NCBI GenBank assembly: GCA_021234155.1
Contig: JAJEKV010000027.1
Span: forward strand, 707,109-771,108
Direction of reading: 5' to 3'
Length of the DNA stretch: 64,000 nucleotides
Source: Isoetes taiwanensis
Taxonomy: Eukaryota > Streptophyta > Lycopodiopsida > Isoetales > Isoetaceae
This document shows positions 29,586 through 39,673 of the stretch, piece after piece (positions within the stretch are counted from its first letter, which is position 1; each line of letters begins with the position of its first letter). Position numbers and translations under genes: made by a program. The notes below the pieces were generated by a model. The model searched no databases. It was not told the origin of the DNA and saw only the letters and a list, made by a program, of their open reading frames with translations.

Positions 29586-31275
29586 TTAAAGGGAAAGGAG
29601 TAAATGAAAAGGGGGGAAAGAAAAAGGGAAGTGGAAAGAGAGAAATGTGAAGGGAAAAAAGGCATGGGGAAAAGGGAAAAGGGGTAAAAGGGAAAAGGGA
29701 AAAGGGGTGGGATAAGAGAAGAGAAAAAGGCATGGAAAAACGAAAAAAGGGAAAGGGAACACGGGAAAGGGCAACGAGGGAAGGAGGAAGAGATAAAGTG
29801 GAAAAAGGTAAATGGAAAGGGCATGAAAAAAAAAGGAAAGAGGAAAAGGTTGAAAAAAAAGGAGAAATGAAGGAGAAAAAAAATAGAAAGGGGGGGGGAG
29901 AAAAAAGGCATGGGGAAAAGGAAGGAGCATGGGAAAAGGGGGGAAAAGAAGCGTTGAGGAGAAAAGGAAAAAAGGAAGGGACAAATGGCATAGGAAAAGG
30001 GAAAAAGCGAAAAGAGAGGGGAAGGGAAAAAGCATCAAGAAAAAGGGAAGAAAGTGAAAGGTTAGAAAAAATGAGGAAAAGGGGAAGGGACAAAAGGGGG
30101 GAACAAGAAAAGGATGGGAGAGGGGAAAGAAAGGGGCATAGAAAAAAAGGAAAGTGAGAAGAAAGAAAAAAGGAAAGGGAAAAAAGGGGGGAAAGGGAAC
30201 CCTAGGTAAAAAGGTCCACAAAAGGAAAAAGAAAAGAGGAAAGAGAAAAGGGAAGGGGGAAGGGCATGAGAGAAAAAAGGGAAGAGGAAATGGTGAAGAA
30301 AGGGGAAAAAAAGGGGAAAAGAAAAGGGGCAAAGAGAGAGAAAGGTGGGGAAAGCAGGGAAAATGGGTATAGGAAATAAGAGAATAAAACAAATGTGCAA
30401 AGGCATGGAAAAGGGGGGAAAAGGAAAAAGGAAAGGAAGGGAAAAAAAGGGTCAAGGGGAAAAGGATCGACAAAGGGAGGAAAAGCGGGAAGAAAAAAAA
30501 TCCATCAAGAGAAAAGGAAAGGGGGAAAAAGGAAGGGAAAGGGGAAAAAGGACATGAGGGAAAGGAAAATAAAAAAAGAAAAAGGAAGGGGTTGAAAGAA
30601 GGGGAAAATTGCCGCAGGGGAAGAGGGAAAAGAGGTGGGAAAAGAGGAAGAAAAAAAAAGCACAGGAAAAATAGAAAAAAAGAAAAGGTAGGAAAAAGGG
30701 CATGGGAAAAGGGAAATAGAAAAGAAAAAAAAGAATGGAAAGTAGGGGGAGAGAGAGGCATGGGAAAAAAAATGGAAAGAAGAAAATAGAAAAGGGGAAG
30801 AGAAAAAGGAACATGGAAAAGGGAAAGAGGGGAAAAGAGTGAGGGGAGATGGAAAAAGGGAAGGTAAAAAGGGCATGGAAAGCGGGAGGAGGAAAAAAGA
30901 AAAAATGGAAGGGAAAAGGACGCAAAAAAGGAGGAAAAGAGGGAAAAGGAGAAAAAAGAGAAGGAAAATAGGCATGGAAAAGGGAAAAGAGTAAAAGGTT
31001 GAGGAAAAAAGGGAAGACATGGAAAAAGGGTGGGGAAAAGAGAAGGCATAAAAAAAGAGAAAGGGGAAGGGCAAAAAAGAAAAAGGTGGAGAAAGGAGCA
31101 AAAAGGAAGGGAAAAAGGTTATCAGAACGAGGGGAAAAGGGAAGGGAAAGGGATGGGGAAAACAAGGAAACATGTGAGAAAGGCGAGAAAAAAAATGAAA
31201 AGAAAAAAAAGTAGAAAATAAAAAAAAAATGAAATGCGGGATAGAGCAAAAAGGGAAAGGGGAAAGGGATAGGGC
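29586..31275 (+). repeat. Polypurine tract of about 1.7 kb
   Basis: The plus strand is almost only A and G here, built from runs such as GGGAAAAGG and GAAAAAGG, with an interrupting GCATGG or GCATAG word every few dozen to hundred bases (for example near 29664, 29909, 30403, 30700, 30758, 30971). The regular interrupter suggests growth from a purine minisatellite containing a GGCATGG unit. The minus strand is all pyrimidine, so it cannot spell stop codons; this explains the very long minus-strand frames (up to 487 codons, rich in Phe, Pro, Ser and Leu), which I reject as genes. Long homopurine mirror-like tracts can form intramolecular triplex DNA and often impede polymerases. Confidence 0.95.
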
Positions 31276-33198
31276 TTTTCTCAGCGCATCCCAAAGTATT
31301 CTGATCAATTTGTTATCTATTTTGAAGCTATTCTGAGCACTATGTTTTATAGCAAGACACGGGCAATTCATTGAATGCTCTCAAGGTATACTATCGGTTT
31401 TAGTGTTCTACACACCAAAAGATGCAATTCAAGTGCTATGGAGATATGCCTATCCCTCTTTCGGTGGCGGGGGTATATTCACTTCTTCCCTGTTGTATAT
31501 TTTATTATTCCATTTATTGTCTAATGTAAAAGGCATCTCAATTTAGGGAGATGATTTATTAATGTCTTTGTCTCTTTTCTTGATTGTGTTGGATGAATTG
31601 TTAGGTGTGGATGCGGAATGGACATGTTTTTGTAAGATAAAGGTTGGGCGTGTTTATGTGCAGTTGAACACTTGAATTTGTTATCAGATGTGTCCAATCG
31701 TTCACGAACATGTCAATAGTCAACACATTTCAAGTACCACATGTCAATAGTCAACATTTCAAGTACCAGCAATTTTAGAACTAATTATCAATGTTGTGAG
31801 CACATTCTTATACAATTTGTTCAAGCAGCAATTGCCAACATTTATGGAATCAATACGAAGTGTGACAAATGGTAGTAACATCACAATTTGCTAGAAAATG
31901 TTAATGCTTTAAAACTCATCTTTAGTGATTTGCGATTTGGTGGTTTCCTATTTGAATAGCAATTATCCCAATCATCAAAACATTTCATCATTTTGGCAAA
32001 CATTGCTTTGAGCAATTGGGACAGTAAAAAAAACATTGATTTGAAGTATTGAGAATCTCGGACAATAAAAGGCACTATTCTTGAGTTAAGGTACCAAGCC
32101 ATCATGTGCTACATATAAGTATATAGCAATTTGGGTACATAACTCTAAATTTGATAAAAACACTGCCATTGGTTCCCCAATTCCAATTCCATGTCGAGAT
32201 ATTTTTTTGTGGGGAGGCATTTTATGCCCTATAAACTGTTGAGGCAATGCTCGTACGAGCATCACGAATGGTGAAGCCACGCGTGATGGCAAGTCCGGCA
32301 GCCGCATCAACACCATCTTGGCAATTCCACCTGATAACAACGGTAAGAAAATAGATGTAATTTGAGCTAAATATGCATTACATTAGAATAATTCCCATAG
32401 AAATGAGTTCAATTGCATCCAAAACATTATACATTATTCATTCGCTCTCAAAAAAGAAATGGCATTCTTGCATTTCATCATATCCCCTCCATTTCGTTCT
32501 AGTGGGCCATTCTTGTGGCTCGTGTTTAACCAGCCCATTGCAATTCCAAATTTCGTAGCACAAAAACCATTCTGCACAAACATAGAATTAGAGAAACAAC
32601 TCCCATTTTGGACAATCTAAACAAATCACCAATTGTAGTAGCCGCCCTAGCATTCAGCCATGCTAGTTAGTGAATATCACACAAATTAGTTATGTGCCAC
32701 CACATTGCACCAAGGATCAAAGTAACTTAATTACCACGACTCCAGGTGCACCATGATAGTATACCTAGAAATTAGCTCTGCTTTTGATGACATTGATATA
32801 GGGAACTTCATATTATAAAATACAGAGGCAAAAGAAAATTATCAAAACATGTAATTTCTGTAAAAATAATCAAACGTGCTTTTGACTAGTTATTTTTATT
32901 TTCACTTTAGGTTATTTTAGGGTTAGCCCATTTTGCTTTGCTTGAAATGTTTCAGGCCTTCGGCTTTTTATTCTTTTGAGGCCCTTTCCTTTTCCATTGG
33001 CGGTCGCGGCATCTCTATGCATGCTATGGCGGTGAGGTGTCTCCTGTTGCACTCTCTATCCACTGTTGAGGTGTCTTAGAAACGGTGTTTGCTTCAGTTC
33101 CGGTTCTAGCACTCTATGCATGCGATCTGTCTGATGTACGGCACAAAAGCAAGATAGCTACAAATTTGGTTGATGCATGCCGTGGAATCAGGATGAAT
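31276..33198. other. Intergenic DNA, no gene recognised
   Basis: AT-rich sequence with short frames only. A minus-strand frame at 32086-32340 (84 codons) has a balanced composition but no motif I know. A direct repeat lies at 31709-31768. Nothing else stands out. Confidence 0.4.
31709..31768. repeat. Two tandem copies of a 30-bp unit
   Basis: CATGTCAATAGTCAACA followed by TTTCAAGTACCA occurs at 31709-31739 and 31740-31768, head to tail. The first copy has an extra CA. It is recent enough to be nearly identical. Confidence 0.85.
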
Positions 33199-33250
33199 GC
33201 TCTTCTAGGATAAAGGCTCTTCTATGATAAATTCTCTTCTAGGATAAAGG
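33199..33250. repeat. Three copies of a 17-bp unit
   Basis: The unit GCTCTTCTAGGATAAAG is repeated three times in a row at about 33199, 33216 (with TATGATAAA) and 33232. It abuts the end of the alcohol oxidase fragment on the opposite strand and may have been generated at a break point. Confidence 0.75.
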
Positions 33251-33793
33251 CCCCTTTCCTTTGTCTCTGGCTATGGCTATTATGTGGGCTGTTCTTGAAT
33301 ACCCGCTCATAAATAATTTAGATTGGATTCCTGATTTCCAAGGACTTAATGCTGCAAATGTGCCTGGAGCCAACGCCAGAACTTCCAAAATAGCTCCATA
33401 GCCACTTTCTCCTTCTATTTTAGTCATGACGGTCATGATTCCCCCCTCATAAATTTTCCTTCCCCACTGCCTTCTGGAAAAAAGCCCATGCAAATTGGTT
33501 CGGTGGATATGAGATTCCGGCCAATATTAGGGTTCTTGAGGCCGCTTCTCTGCAGCAGAACCGGAGTTTGGAAAGACCCACAAGCCACTACGGTGCATTT
33601 AGCATTGATTATGATTTTCAATTGTGGGTTTCCTTCTACTGATGGAACCACACCTTGGGCTTTAAAGGATTTACCAGATTTGCTCCCAAGCTTAGGATTC
33701 TTGAATATCGATTTGCTCCCAAGATTAGGGTCCTTGAGGATTTTTTCTGCTCTGCAGCTTGCCAGAATAATCGCTCCGGCCTTCAATTGTTGA
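33239..33793 (-). pseudogene. Long-chain-alcohol oxidase (FAO-type GMC oxidoreductase) fragment, frameshifted
   Basis: Plant fatty alcohol oxidases are flavin-dependent membrane enzymes that oxidise long-chain alcohols to aldehydes. The minus strand reads first in one frame (33786 to about 33460), with the family patterns VVACGSFQTPVLLQRSGL and KNPNIGRNL followed by GFFPEG. It then continues in another frame (33493-33239) with YEGGIMT, GYGAILEV, LAPGTFAALSPW and SGYSRTAHIIAIARDKGKG. These correspond in order to the stretch after the flavin-binding domain in FAO proteins (AGGALxTPxLLxRSGL, GRNLxxHP, YEGGIIT, GPGSFAALxPW, YSRTAHxxALxRD). A frameshift near 33455-33475 separates the halves. Only about 180 of the usual roughly 750 residues are present. 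The N-terminal FAD motif and the C-terminal catalytic His region are absent, and the HLHP motif is replaced by ISTEP. It is a decayed fragment, possibly one exon. Confidence 0.85.
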
Positions 33794-33903
33794 AAGCCTG
33801 TTTTGGATTTTTTTTGAAGATTTTACATGCGATTTCCTTCTCAAGCTCGGAAAAGCAAATTAGGTATCTGCTTCAAATGATGGATTCATTGACTTAAATA
33901 AAC

Positions 33904-34061
33904 ACATTCGTTCATTTTACAGAATGGTTTAACTCAGGTTTGTGTTTCAGAAATTAAAGATGTTGTTGAAATGGAAGAAGGTACATTCGTTCATTTTACA
34001 CAATGGTTTAACTGAGGTTTGTGTTTCAGAAATTAAAGATGATGTTGAAATGGAAGAAGGT
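33904..34061 (+). repeat. 79-bp head-to-tail duplication
   Basis: Two 79-bp copies (33904-33982 and 33983-34061) follow each other without a spacer and differ at only a few bases. Each begins ACATTCGTTCATTTTACA and ends GGAAGAAGGT. Each contains TTTGTGTTTCAG followed by AAATTAAAGATG, which looks like a 3' splice site, then an open stretch reading EIKD-V-EMEEG ahead of a GT. So what is duplicated may be a small exon with its acceptor. The host gene is not identifiable. Confidence 0.85.
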
Positions 34062-34528
34062 AGAAAGAAGCGAATAATCTTCAAAGCATTGCGCTATTCA
34101 ACAACAGTTGCATGTCAGCCGTGTTTATCAGGAATGCCATGAGCATCGGAAAGGAAACTTGAGGATCTGTGAGGAAACTTGAGCATTCTTTTCTTCAGGA
34201 TCTGTAATGAACGGCACCTTTAAATTATGCCATTATTCTGCCAAAATTATAATGCAGAATAGGACTCTGTATTCTCAGGAAACATTGTCAAATAGGACTT
34301 TGTGCATTTCAAATGTTTCTAACATAAAACATTGTCATATCCACATGAATGGTCACATTGCAACAAACTATTTCAGCTAAAAATGCATTGTATTAAATGA
34401 AAATGTAATGTAATGTCCTTGATGTTTTATACAATCTCTTGAATTAATAATTAATATTTATGCCCTTAAATTTTCTCTACTTTTCCTTTTCTTAGGGCCC
34501 GAATGGCCCAAAATTTTTTTTGATATAA
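34062..34528. other. AT-rich spacer, no gene recognised
   Basis: The exon-like frame from the preceding duplication continues to a stop near 34142. Beyond that the sequence is AT-rich, with A- and T-runs and a T-run at about 34513-34521 directly before the MITE. I see nothing else. Confidence 0.4.
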
Positions 34529-34966
34529 CAACCAATACATAATTACCATTAACAGTATTAACACAAACCATTGCATTCGATGCATTTAAATTAAAATCCC
34601 CCTTAAACCCCCTTTGGTTTCGGTGCATATCCACACGATGAGAGCCTCAAAAAATTTACAATACATGTACAAAATTAACACCATTAAGTACATTCTCTCA
34701 AACCTTATAGTATTTTTGCAAACCTTAATATACAGTATACAAAAACTTGTACATGCATACCCCACAAACGAGGATCGCTATGTACGGTCCAGATCTTGGA
34801 ATAAAGGGCAAATATGCCCATCCGACAGCTCTCGTTGCCCGAAGTAACCCCCCGTGTGAATATTCACCCAAACCAAACCAAAGGGGGTTTAAGGGGGATT
34901 TTAATTTAAATGCATTAAATGCAATGGTTTGTGTTAATAATGTTAATGGTAATTATGTATTGGTTG
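34529..34966. mobile_element. Foldback-type MITE with arms of about 110 bp
   Basis: The left arm (34529-34637) and right arm (34853-34966) are inverted copies. From the outside in, both read CAACCAATACATAATTACC, then ATTAACA, ACACAAACCATTGCATT, ATGCATTTAAATTAAAATCC, a CCCTTAAACCCCCTTTGGTTT-like C-rich stretch and CACACG. The arms differ at scattered positions and the right one has a small GGTTT insertion. The 215-bp centre has no coding capacity. A length of 438 bp, long arms and no gene fit a MITE or foldback element. The target duplication is unclear; ATATAA on the left and AAATATAA just outside the right arm are possible remnants. No transposase family can be assigned from the termini alone. 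Confidence 0.8.
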
Positions 34967-35355
34967 GCAAATATAATGGAAGGTCACAGGATAGTACTGC
35001 TGTATTATCCGATCCAAAATAACAACCCTACAACTTTATAAATTTGTAACGTATGTTAGAGTAATGTTAGCAATATTGGATCTATTTTGGTGATGTTATT
35101 ATTAGTTATGATAGCACATTCAATATTTATATTTTATGATCCCAATCAAAATGAGAATTAAGACTTACAATGCCAGCACCTAAATCAAAATATGATTGCA
35201 TATTGGCAAATATAATGGAAGGTCACAGGATAGTACTAAGAGCTCTCTGTATAATCCGATCCAAAATAACAACCCTACGACTTTGTAAATTTGTAACGTA
35301 TGTTAGAGTAATGCTAGCAATACTGGATCTATTTTAGTGATGTTATTATTAGTTA
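34967..35355 (+). repeat. Direct repeat of 145-150 bp split by a dispersed 95-bp repeat
   Basis: A unit beginning GCAAATATAATGGAAGGTCA, containing CCGATCCAAAATAACAACCC and ending TTATTATTAGTTA is present at 34967-35108 and again at 35206-35355. The second copy has an eight-base AGAGCTCT-like insertion and a few substitutions. Between them lies the 95-bp dispersed repeat whose other copy is at 19101. The order is unit, spacer, unit, with the MITE where a further spacer would be expected. This suggests an original short tandem array with a period of about 239 bp, interrupted at its left end by the MITE. There is no coding content. Confidence 0.8.
35115..35210 (+). repeat. Dispersed repeat, copy 2 of 2 in the window
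   Basis: This matches 19101-19195 in the same orientation, including CACATTCAATATTTATATTT and GAATTAAGACTTACAATGCC. Here it forms the spacer between two copies of a longer direct repeat, whereas the other copy stands alone. Confidence 0.85.
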
Positions 35356-35562
35356 CAATCATGCAGACTTCCAAGTTGCCAATTTTGTTTTTAAATGAGA
35401 ATCCATAATACTATTGCATTTGTAAATATAGATGTTTGTGGAAGAAACATGCAATAGAAGTGAGGAACTAATTATACACAAATATACACACAACTTTAAG
35501 TTTTTGGGATATCATGAGACCTTCATAGTGGGAAATATAGGCCATATGCAGGGAATATGGAT

Positions 35563-35974
35563 CTACAAAGGCTTAAAATATGACCACAAACAATAGCAGT
35601 AATATTGAGTAGGTTGTTTATAGGCTATTTTAAGGGGACTAGAGTCCATAAATTGTTGCGATTTTCGAAGGGTTTCCTTTGGCCGTTCAATTTCAGCCAA
35701 AGTGCTTCGTTTTTTCTTGTCTACTAGAACAGAAGGAGAAAAGACAAGCTCTCGATACATAGTAACTCCAGCCAGGCTTAGGGCAACACCCATCATCACA
35801 AATAAAGGGGTCAATTCTGGTCTTATATATCTACAAAAGAGAGCGATATAAATCCAATTAGACATTAGATCAACAAAAGTCTAAAGCAAATGATCTTTTC
35901 CAAATATAGAAAGAACACAAGCATATTTTACAATACCTCTTGGCAAAAGTGATCTTGGGCGGGATGTTAGACAT
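35563..35974 (-). CDS. B12D / MLRQ-subunit-like small membrane protein, two exons
   Basis: Exon 1 is 35974-35937 (ATG, 12 codons plus two bases) and exon 2 is 35830-35563, joined across a 106-base intron with GT-AG ends. The spliced frame is open for 101 codons. The start chosen is the only Met before the conserved core, and a stop lies upstream in frame. The product begins MSNIPPKITFAKR, then RPELTPLFVMMG, one hydrophobic segment (about residues 18-33) and R-E-L-x-x-x-P-x-V-x-V-x-K. This is the pattern of the plant B12D family and of the MLRQ/NDUFA4 respiratory-chain subunit: a PE-x-x-PLF entry to a single transmembrane helix, then R-x-(8 or so)-P-x-V. Length also fits (about 85-100 residues). 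Plant members are small, single-span, probably mitochondrial proteins induced by senescence or low oxygen. The last 30 residues do not resemble family members I remember. It looks intact, though expression is unknown. Confidence 0.72.
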
Positions 35975-36405
35975 CCAATTATCTGTGGCTTGAAACAAAT
36001 GAGGCCCAAGAGTGGTGAAGGCGCTCCTCTTTGCTGTCTATTTATGGTTCAAGTTCACAACATGAGTATTTATTCATGTAGCCTACCCTCCACCTTACAT
36101 TTACACCCAAGCTACAAATGTTGCAAGCTTCACAAGGTTTGTTCATTTGTGATCGTGGAGCGATTGTAGAGGACCGTAGAGCTGGGAACTATAGGCATAT
36201 GTTCTATAGGATCAATGTCTACTCCCACTTGGGTTCAAGCTAATCTACACTTGATCCCAATTATGCTTAGAATGTTGGTTTAGTCAATAGACAGACAATT
36301 CCTTTAGCAAAGATGTAAAGTTCAATGCAACTATTAGTCACAGTTGTAGACTAACAACTTTTTCAAATTCAATAAATATCAACCTTAGTTGCAAAGCAAA
36401 CAACA

Positions 36406-36413
36406 CCTAGCAC
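36406..36413. repeat. Left target-site duplication of the hAT element (CCTAGCAC)
   Basis: CCTAGCAC lies immediately outside the left CAGTGTTGT terminus and is repeated exactly at 37301-37308 outside the right terminus. Eight bases is the hAT hallmark. Confidence 0.92.
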
Positions 36414-37300
36414 CAGTGTTGTCAGGTACGTTAAGTACGGTACGGGTATTATACGTACTTAACGTATTAATACCGTATGCATACCTCTCATTTAAAAAGT
36501 ACTTTAAATACGTTTTTTGGAATTATAAAATACTTATTAAATACATAAAATACGTACTTTATGTACAGTACGTTAAGTACTTCCTGTAATTTTTTAGAAC
36601 TATTATTTCTTGTATTGCAGTTGAAATAGTTGCAATAACAACTAGTATGAAGAACTTCAAGTTTTAAATAATGAACCAGTACTCTAGAAGCAGTACCAGT
36701 GATATATTCTAGTTTGCAATCTACACCCACAGATAAATAAATTTAAGTAATGTTGCTCATTTGTTGCATCTGAAGCTATTAACTACCGCCGACCTCTGTA
36801 TTTCTTTCCTTGCATGAATGCAAAGCTACTGAAGTATTGAGGAGACGGCCTGCCTCCTGCCATGACAAAAGAAGGAGAAAGGTGGGTCTGCATCTCCATC
36901 TTCATTGCGATTCCGCGGCTAGGGTAAGAAGAAAGAGGGGGAAAATGCAGAGGTTTTGGGTTTTTATTTGCAAGAAAATTGTTTTTTTTTTAAACTACAA
37001 TTCCATAGTTTCCCTAATGTCTAAAGTCTCCTAATGTATTTTTTACTCCTATTCTATAATATATAATAATGTATTTTCTCTAATTTATAATTTCACCAAT
37101 TTTATAGGTCTAATGTCATTTGGACGCTTTTTTTTTTAAAGTACGTATCATACGTACTGTACGTATTAATACGTTAAGTACGATATTAATAAAACAAGAG
37201 CTCAATTTGACCTGTCAACTTATAGGTATAGTACGTATAGTATTGTGAGGAAGGTACGGGACGTATGTCAACATAAAATACGGGTACGTAAACAACACTG
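36414..37300. mobile_element. Non-autonomous hAT transposon (887 bp)
   Basis: The element begins CAGTGTTGT and ends ACAACACTG, an exact nine-base terminal inverted repeat, and is flanked by the perfect 8-bp duplication CCTAGCAC. Short CA-starting termini plus an 8-bp duplication define the hAT superfamily. The outer 180 or so bases on each side are crowded with GTACG or its complement CGTAC (13 occurrences by my count), as in the subterminal transposase-binding motifs of Ac/Ds-like elements. The centre is AT-rich and has only short frames, with no transposase or BED zinc finger, so it would need a transposase in trans. Perfect target copies indicate a fairly recent insertion. Confidence 0.93.
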
Positions 37301-37308
37301 CCTAGCAC
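37301..37308. repeat. Right target-site duplication of the hAT element (CCTAGCAC)
   Basis: Exact copy of 36406-36413 directly after the right terminus. Confidence 0.92.
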
Positions 37309-37345
37309 CAAGGAAGCCAAATTGTGGTCACTAATTCCTTGGTGC
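37305..37345. repeat. Short inverted repeat at the hAT insertion site
   Basis: GCACCAAGGAA (37305-37315) is exactly complementary to TTCCTTGGTGC (37335-37345) with a 19-base loop. The left arm overlaps the hAT target duplication, so the element landed at the edge of a potential hairpin. Confidence 0.7.
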
Positions 37346-39573
37346 AATAATAAACTTCACAACACAATTTCTAGGCAATGATCAAGCACTATTGATCCTT
37401 ACATTCAATAGCTATCACCTAGATATAGTCAATAATCATTTTAACCATTGAAAATATCACTGTTCATTCTGCATTGACTTAATTACTGTTCACTGGTTGA
37501 CCGAGCATGTATTCAGCTATTCCGGCATACTTCGACCTCGAATCACCTATGTACCTATGCCTCAGCACCGTTTGTAGCTGCTCATTCTTTCTTTATAGCA
37601 TCAACCGACGGTTACGGCTAGATTCAAGTACCTTAGAATAGTATTTCAATCTGTAGCATATATCCCACAGGCCAACAGAAGAAATATGGCTTTTTCATCG
37701 ACCATTGGATTTTGCATTTCCTTTTGCAAACAAACATGTAAACAAGAACCTTTACATTTAGCCCTATTGTTCTTGGCAACTTACATATGAGTCCATCTTC
37801 AAGTTAAGGAATACACTTGTCTTAACTTTGTGTGCTGCCTCATCTTCTAAGCATGCATAATCTTATCATGAAACAGGGTTAGCTGATGCATATAATATAA
37901 CATGATATACATTAACATAGAATTTATCTCAATCAAGATCTCAATGGTTTAACTCAGGATAGTACCTCAAATTCACGTTTAACATTTTCCATAATATTCA
38001 ACACATTCTATAATATTCAAATAAACAAAATACAAAATATGCTATATGCATAAAAATATTCCAGCCTCCATTTAAATGTTCGTTATTACAAAATCAATGA
38101 TATGCTCTTAGTGTTTTCCTTTCCATGATCCACAAGATAATCTGCAAAATTATTTACTGGAATGATATACACTTTATTTTACTACAACTGTCTTTTTGGG
38201 TGGCGCTATGCACTAGCTTAATGATATTTGGAGCTATCAACGTAAATAAATATGCTTTGACTTTCTACTATAATGGAAAAAGTACATATAATTCATATAA
38301 AATTTAAAGCTTCAAGTGGAATCAAACTTCAAGCTTAAATCCGATTTTATGGCATGCAAAACAGGACGTCTTAAGTTAAAAAATGCGCCCAAAATCGATA
38401 AAAAGAACATTTTACTGCCTCGAACCTACTGGTTTCAACCATTAAAATCATAGAAACAAAAGCACAACAAATGGTGCAAGGGAGCTTATAAAGGAATCTT
38501 CTGCATGGCTCTTTAGACCTAGGGTGGGAAAAGCTTCCACCTTCCAGCTTTCTTGCCACTAGGGCTCTTACCAACTGCAAAAACTCCAACCACTTCGATG
38601 CTGTGACGACAATGAATAATAGGTTAGAGGATTGGGCAACACAACTAGCACTAGACATATAATGCAATGACAATGCAATGACAATGCAAGGACATCCAAT
38701 GTACGTTGTTCAATATAGTTGTACTTATCAGTTCCTGGGAAAAAGTCGAAAGCACGGCCATCTTCTAAGTGCCACGCATCATCTTATTCAACTGCTCGAC
38801 AATCCTGAGAGAAAAATCATGATAAATACAAGACATATATGCCAAAACAATGTAATTAAGCAAAACAGCTCTCTAAATTTCATTATATTACACATTGACA
38901 GAATTTCATAGAAACGTTTACTTATTCTGTCAGATTGTATGTGCCATCTAAGAATCTTGGAACCTACATGTTGTCTCTCTAAACCAATTAGGAACACACA
39001 CGTCAATTCAAATGAGAGCTTAGCAACCATGCAAGCCAAAGGAGTATATACCATAACCAGATTTTAAAAATGACCCAACTGATATGTAACAACAGATTAA
39101 TAGAGCAGCTTACGAAGAAGCTGAGCTACAAATATTAAGGAGAATAAGCTTGGTATTGGAATAATACCATCATAAGTTCAACATGACAAAGTGTACCAGA
39201 CCAAATATATCAGCAAGAGCAGATGAAATATTGATCATGGAAATTTAGATGCATGGATCAGAAAGCATTATTTATGGGTTCAGACTTGTAATATTATATA
39301 CTAGTAAACTGATTCCCCAAATCAGCTGAGTAGGCACCACTAACTTGGTATAAATCCTATATATGTGGTCCATCGGCCAGAATTAAGAAGCAATAAATTT
39401 ATGAGGGTTTGCACAGAACTATTTGGGACAACTAGGCACATAGCATAGCTGGCAATAAGCTTCTTAAGATATTTCATAAGCCCCACTTATGCATCACCAA
39501 AACCTGTAAAAGAATACAAGGCAAAACGACATGTTTGAATAGATAAGCATATTTAGATTAATGCCAAATAAAC
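37346..39573. other. Intergenic DNA with a short CAATG microsatellite
   Basis: AT-rich sequence. A small array of CAATGCAATGA-type words lies near 38660-38695. A minus-strand frame of 100 codons (38371-38673) has a plausible composition but no motif I recognise. No other structure seen. Confidence 0.4.
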
Positions 39574-39673
39574 CTGAAGGACTTCGTCTAATGGCGTTTT
39601 TGTACAGCTCCTCCATGTCATGAAAACTTGAACCAGGTGTAAGCTGCATAAATTCATTCATGACTGCTTCAAC
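39574..39673 (-). other. Possible internal exon, product unknown
   Basis: On the minus strand 100 bases read VEAVMNEFMQL, TPGSSFHDMEEL, YKNAIRRSPS, preceded by TTGCAG and followed by GTTTAT, so both splice-site dinucleotides are present. The reading phase at its start would match the end of the inositol oxygenase exon at 40566, but that enzyme should continue with a short YFP-containing tail, not this sequence. It may be an exon of another gene or chance. Confidence 0.3.

Noticed and set aside
29586-31049. Minus-strand frame of 487 codons and overlapping frames of 280-290 codons
   Set aside because: The strand is nearly all pyrimidine, so stop codons cannot occur. The product is a low-complexity Phe-Pro-Ser-Leu string with no domain.
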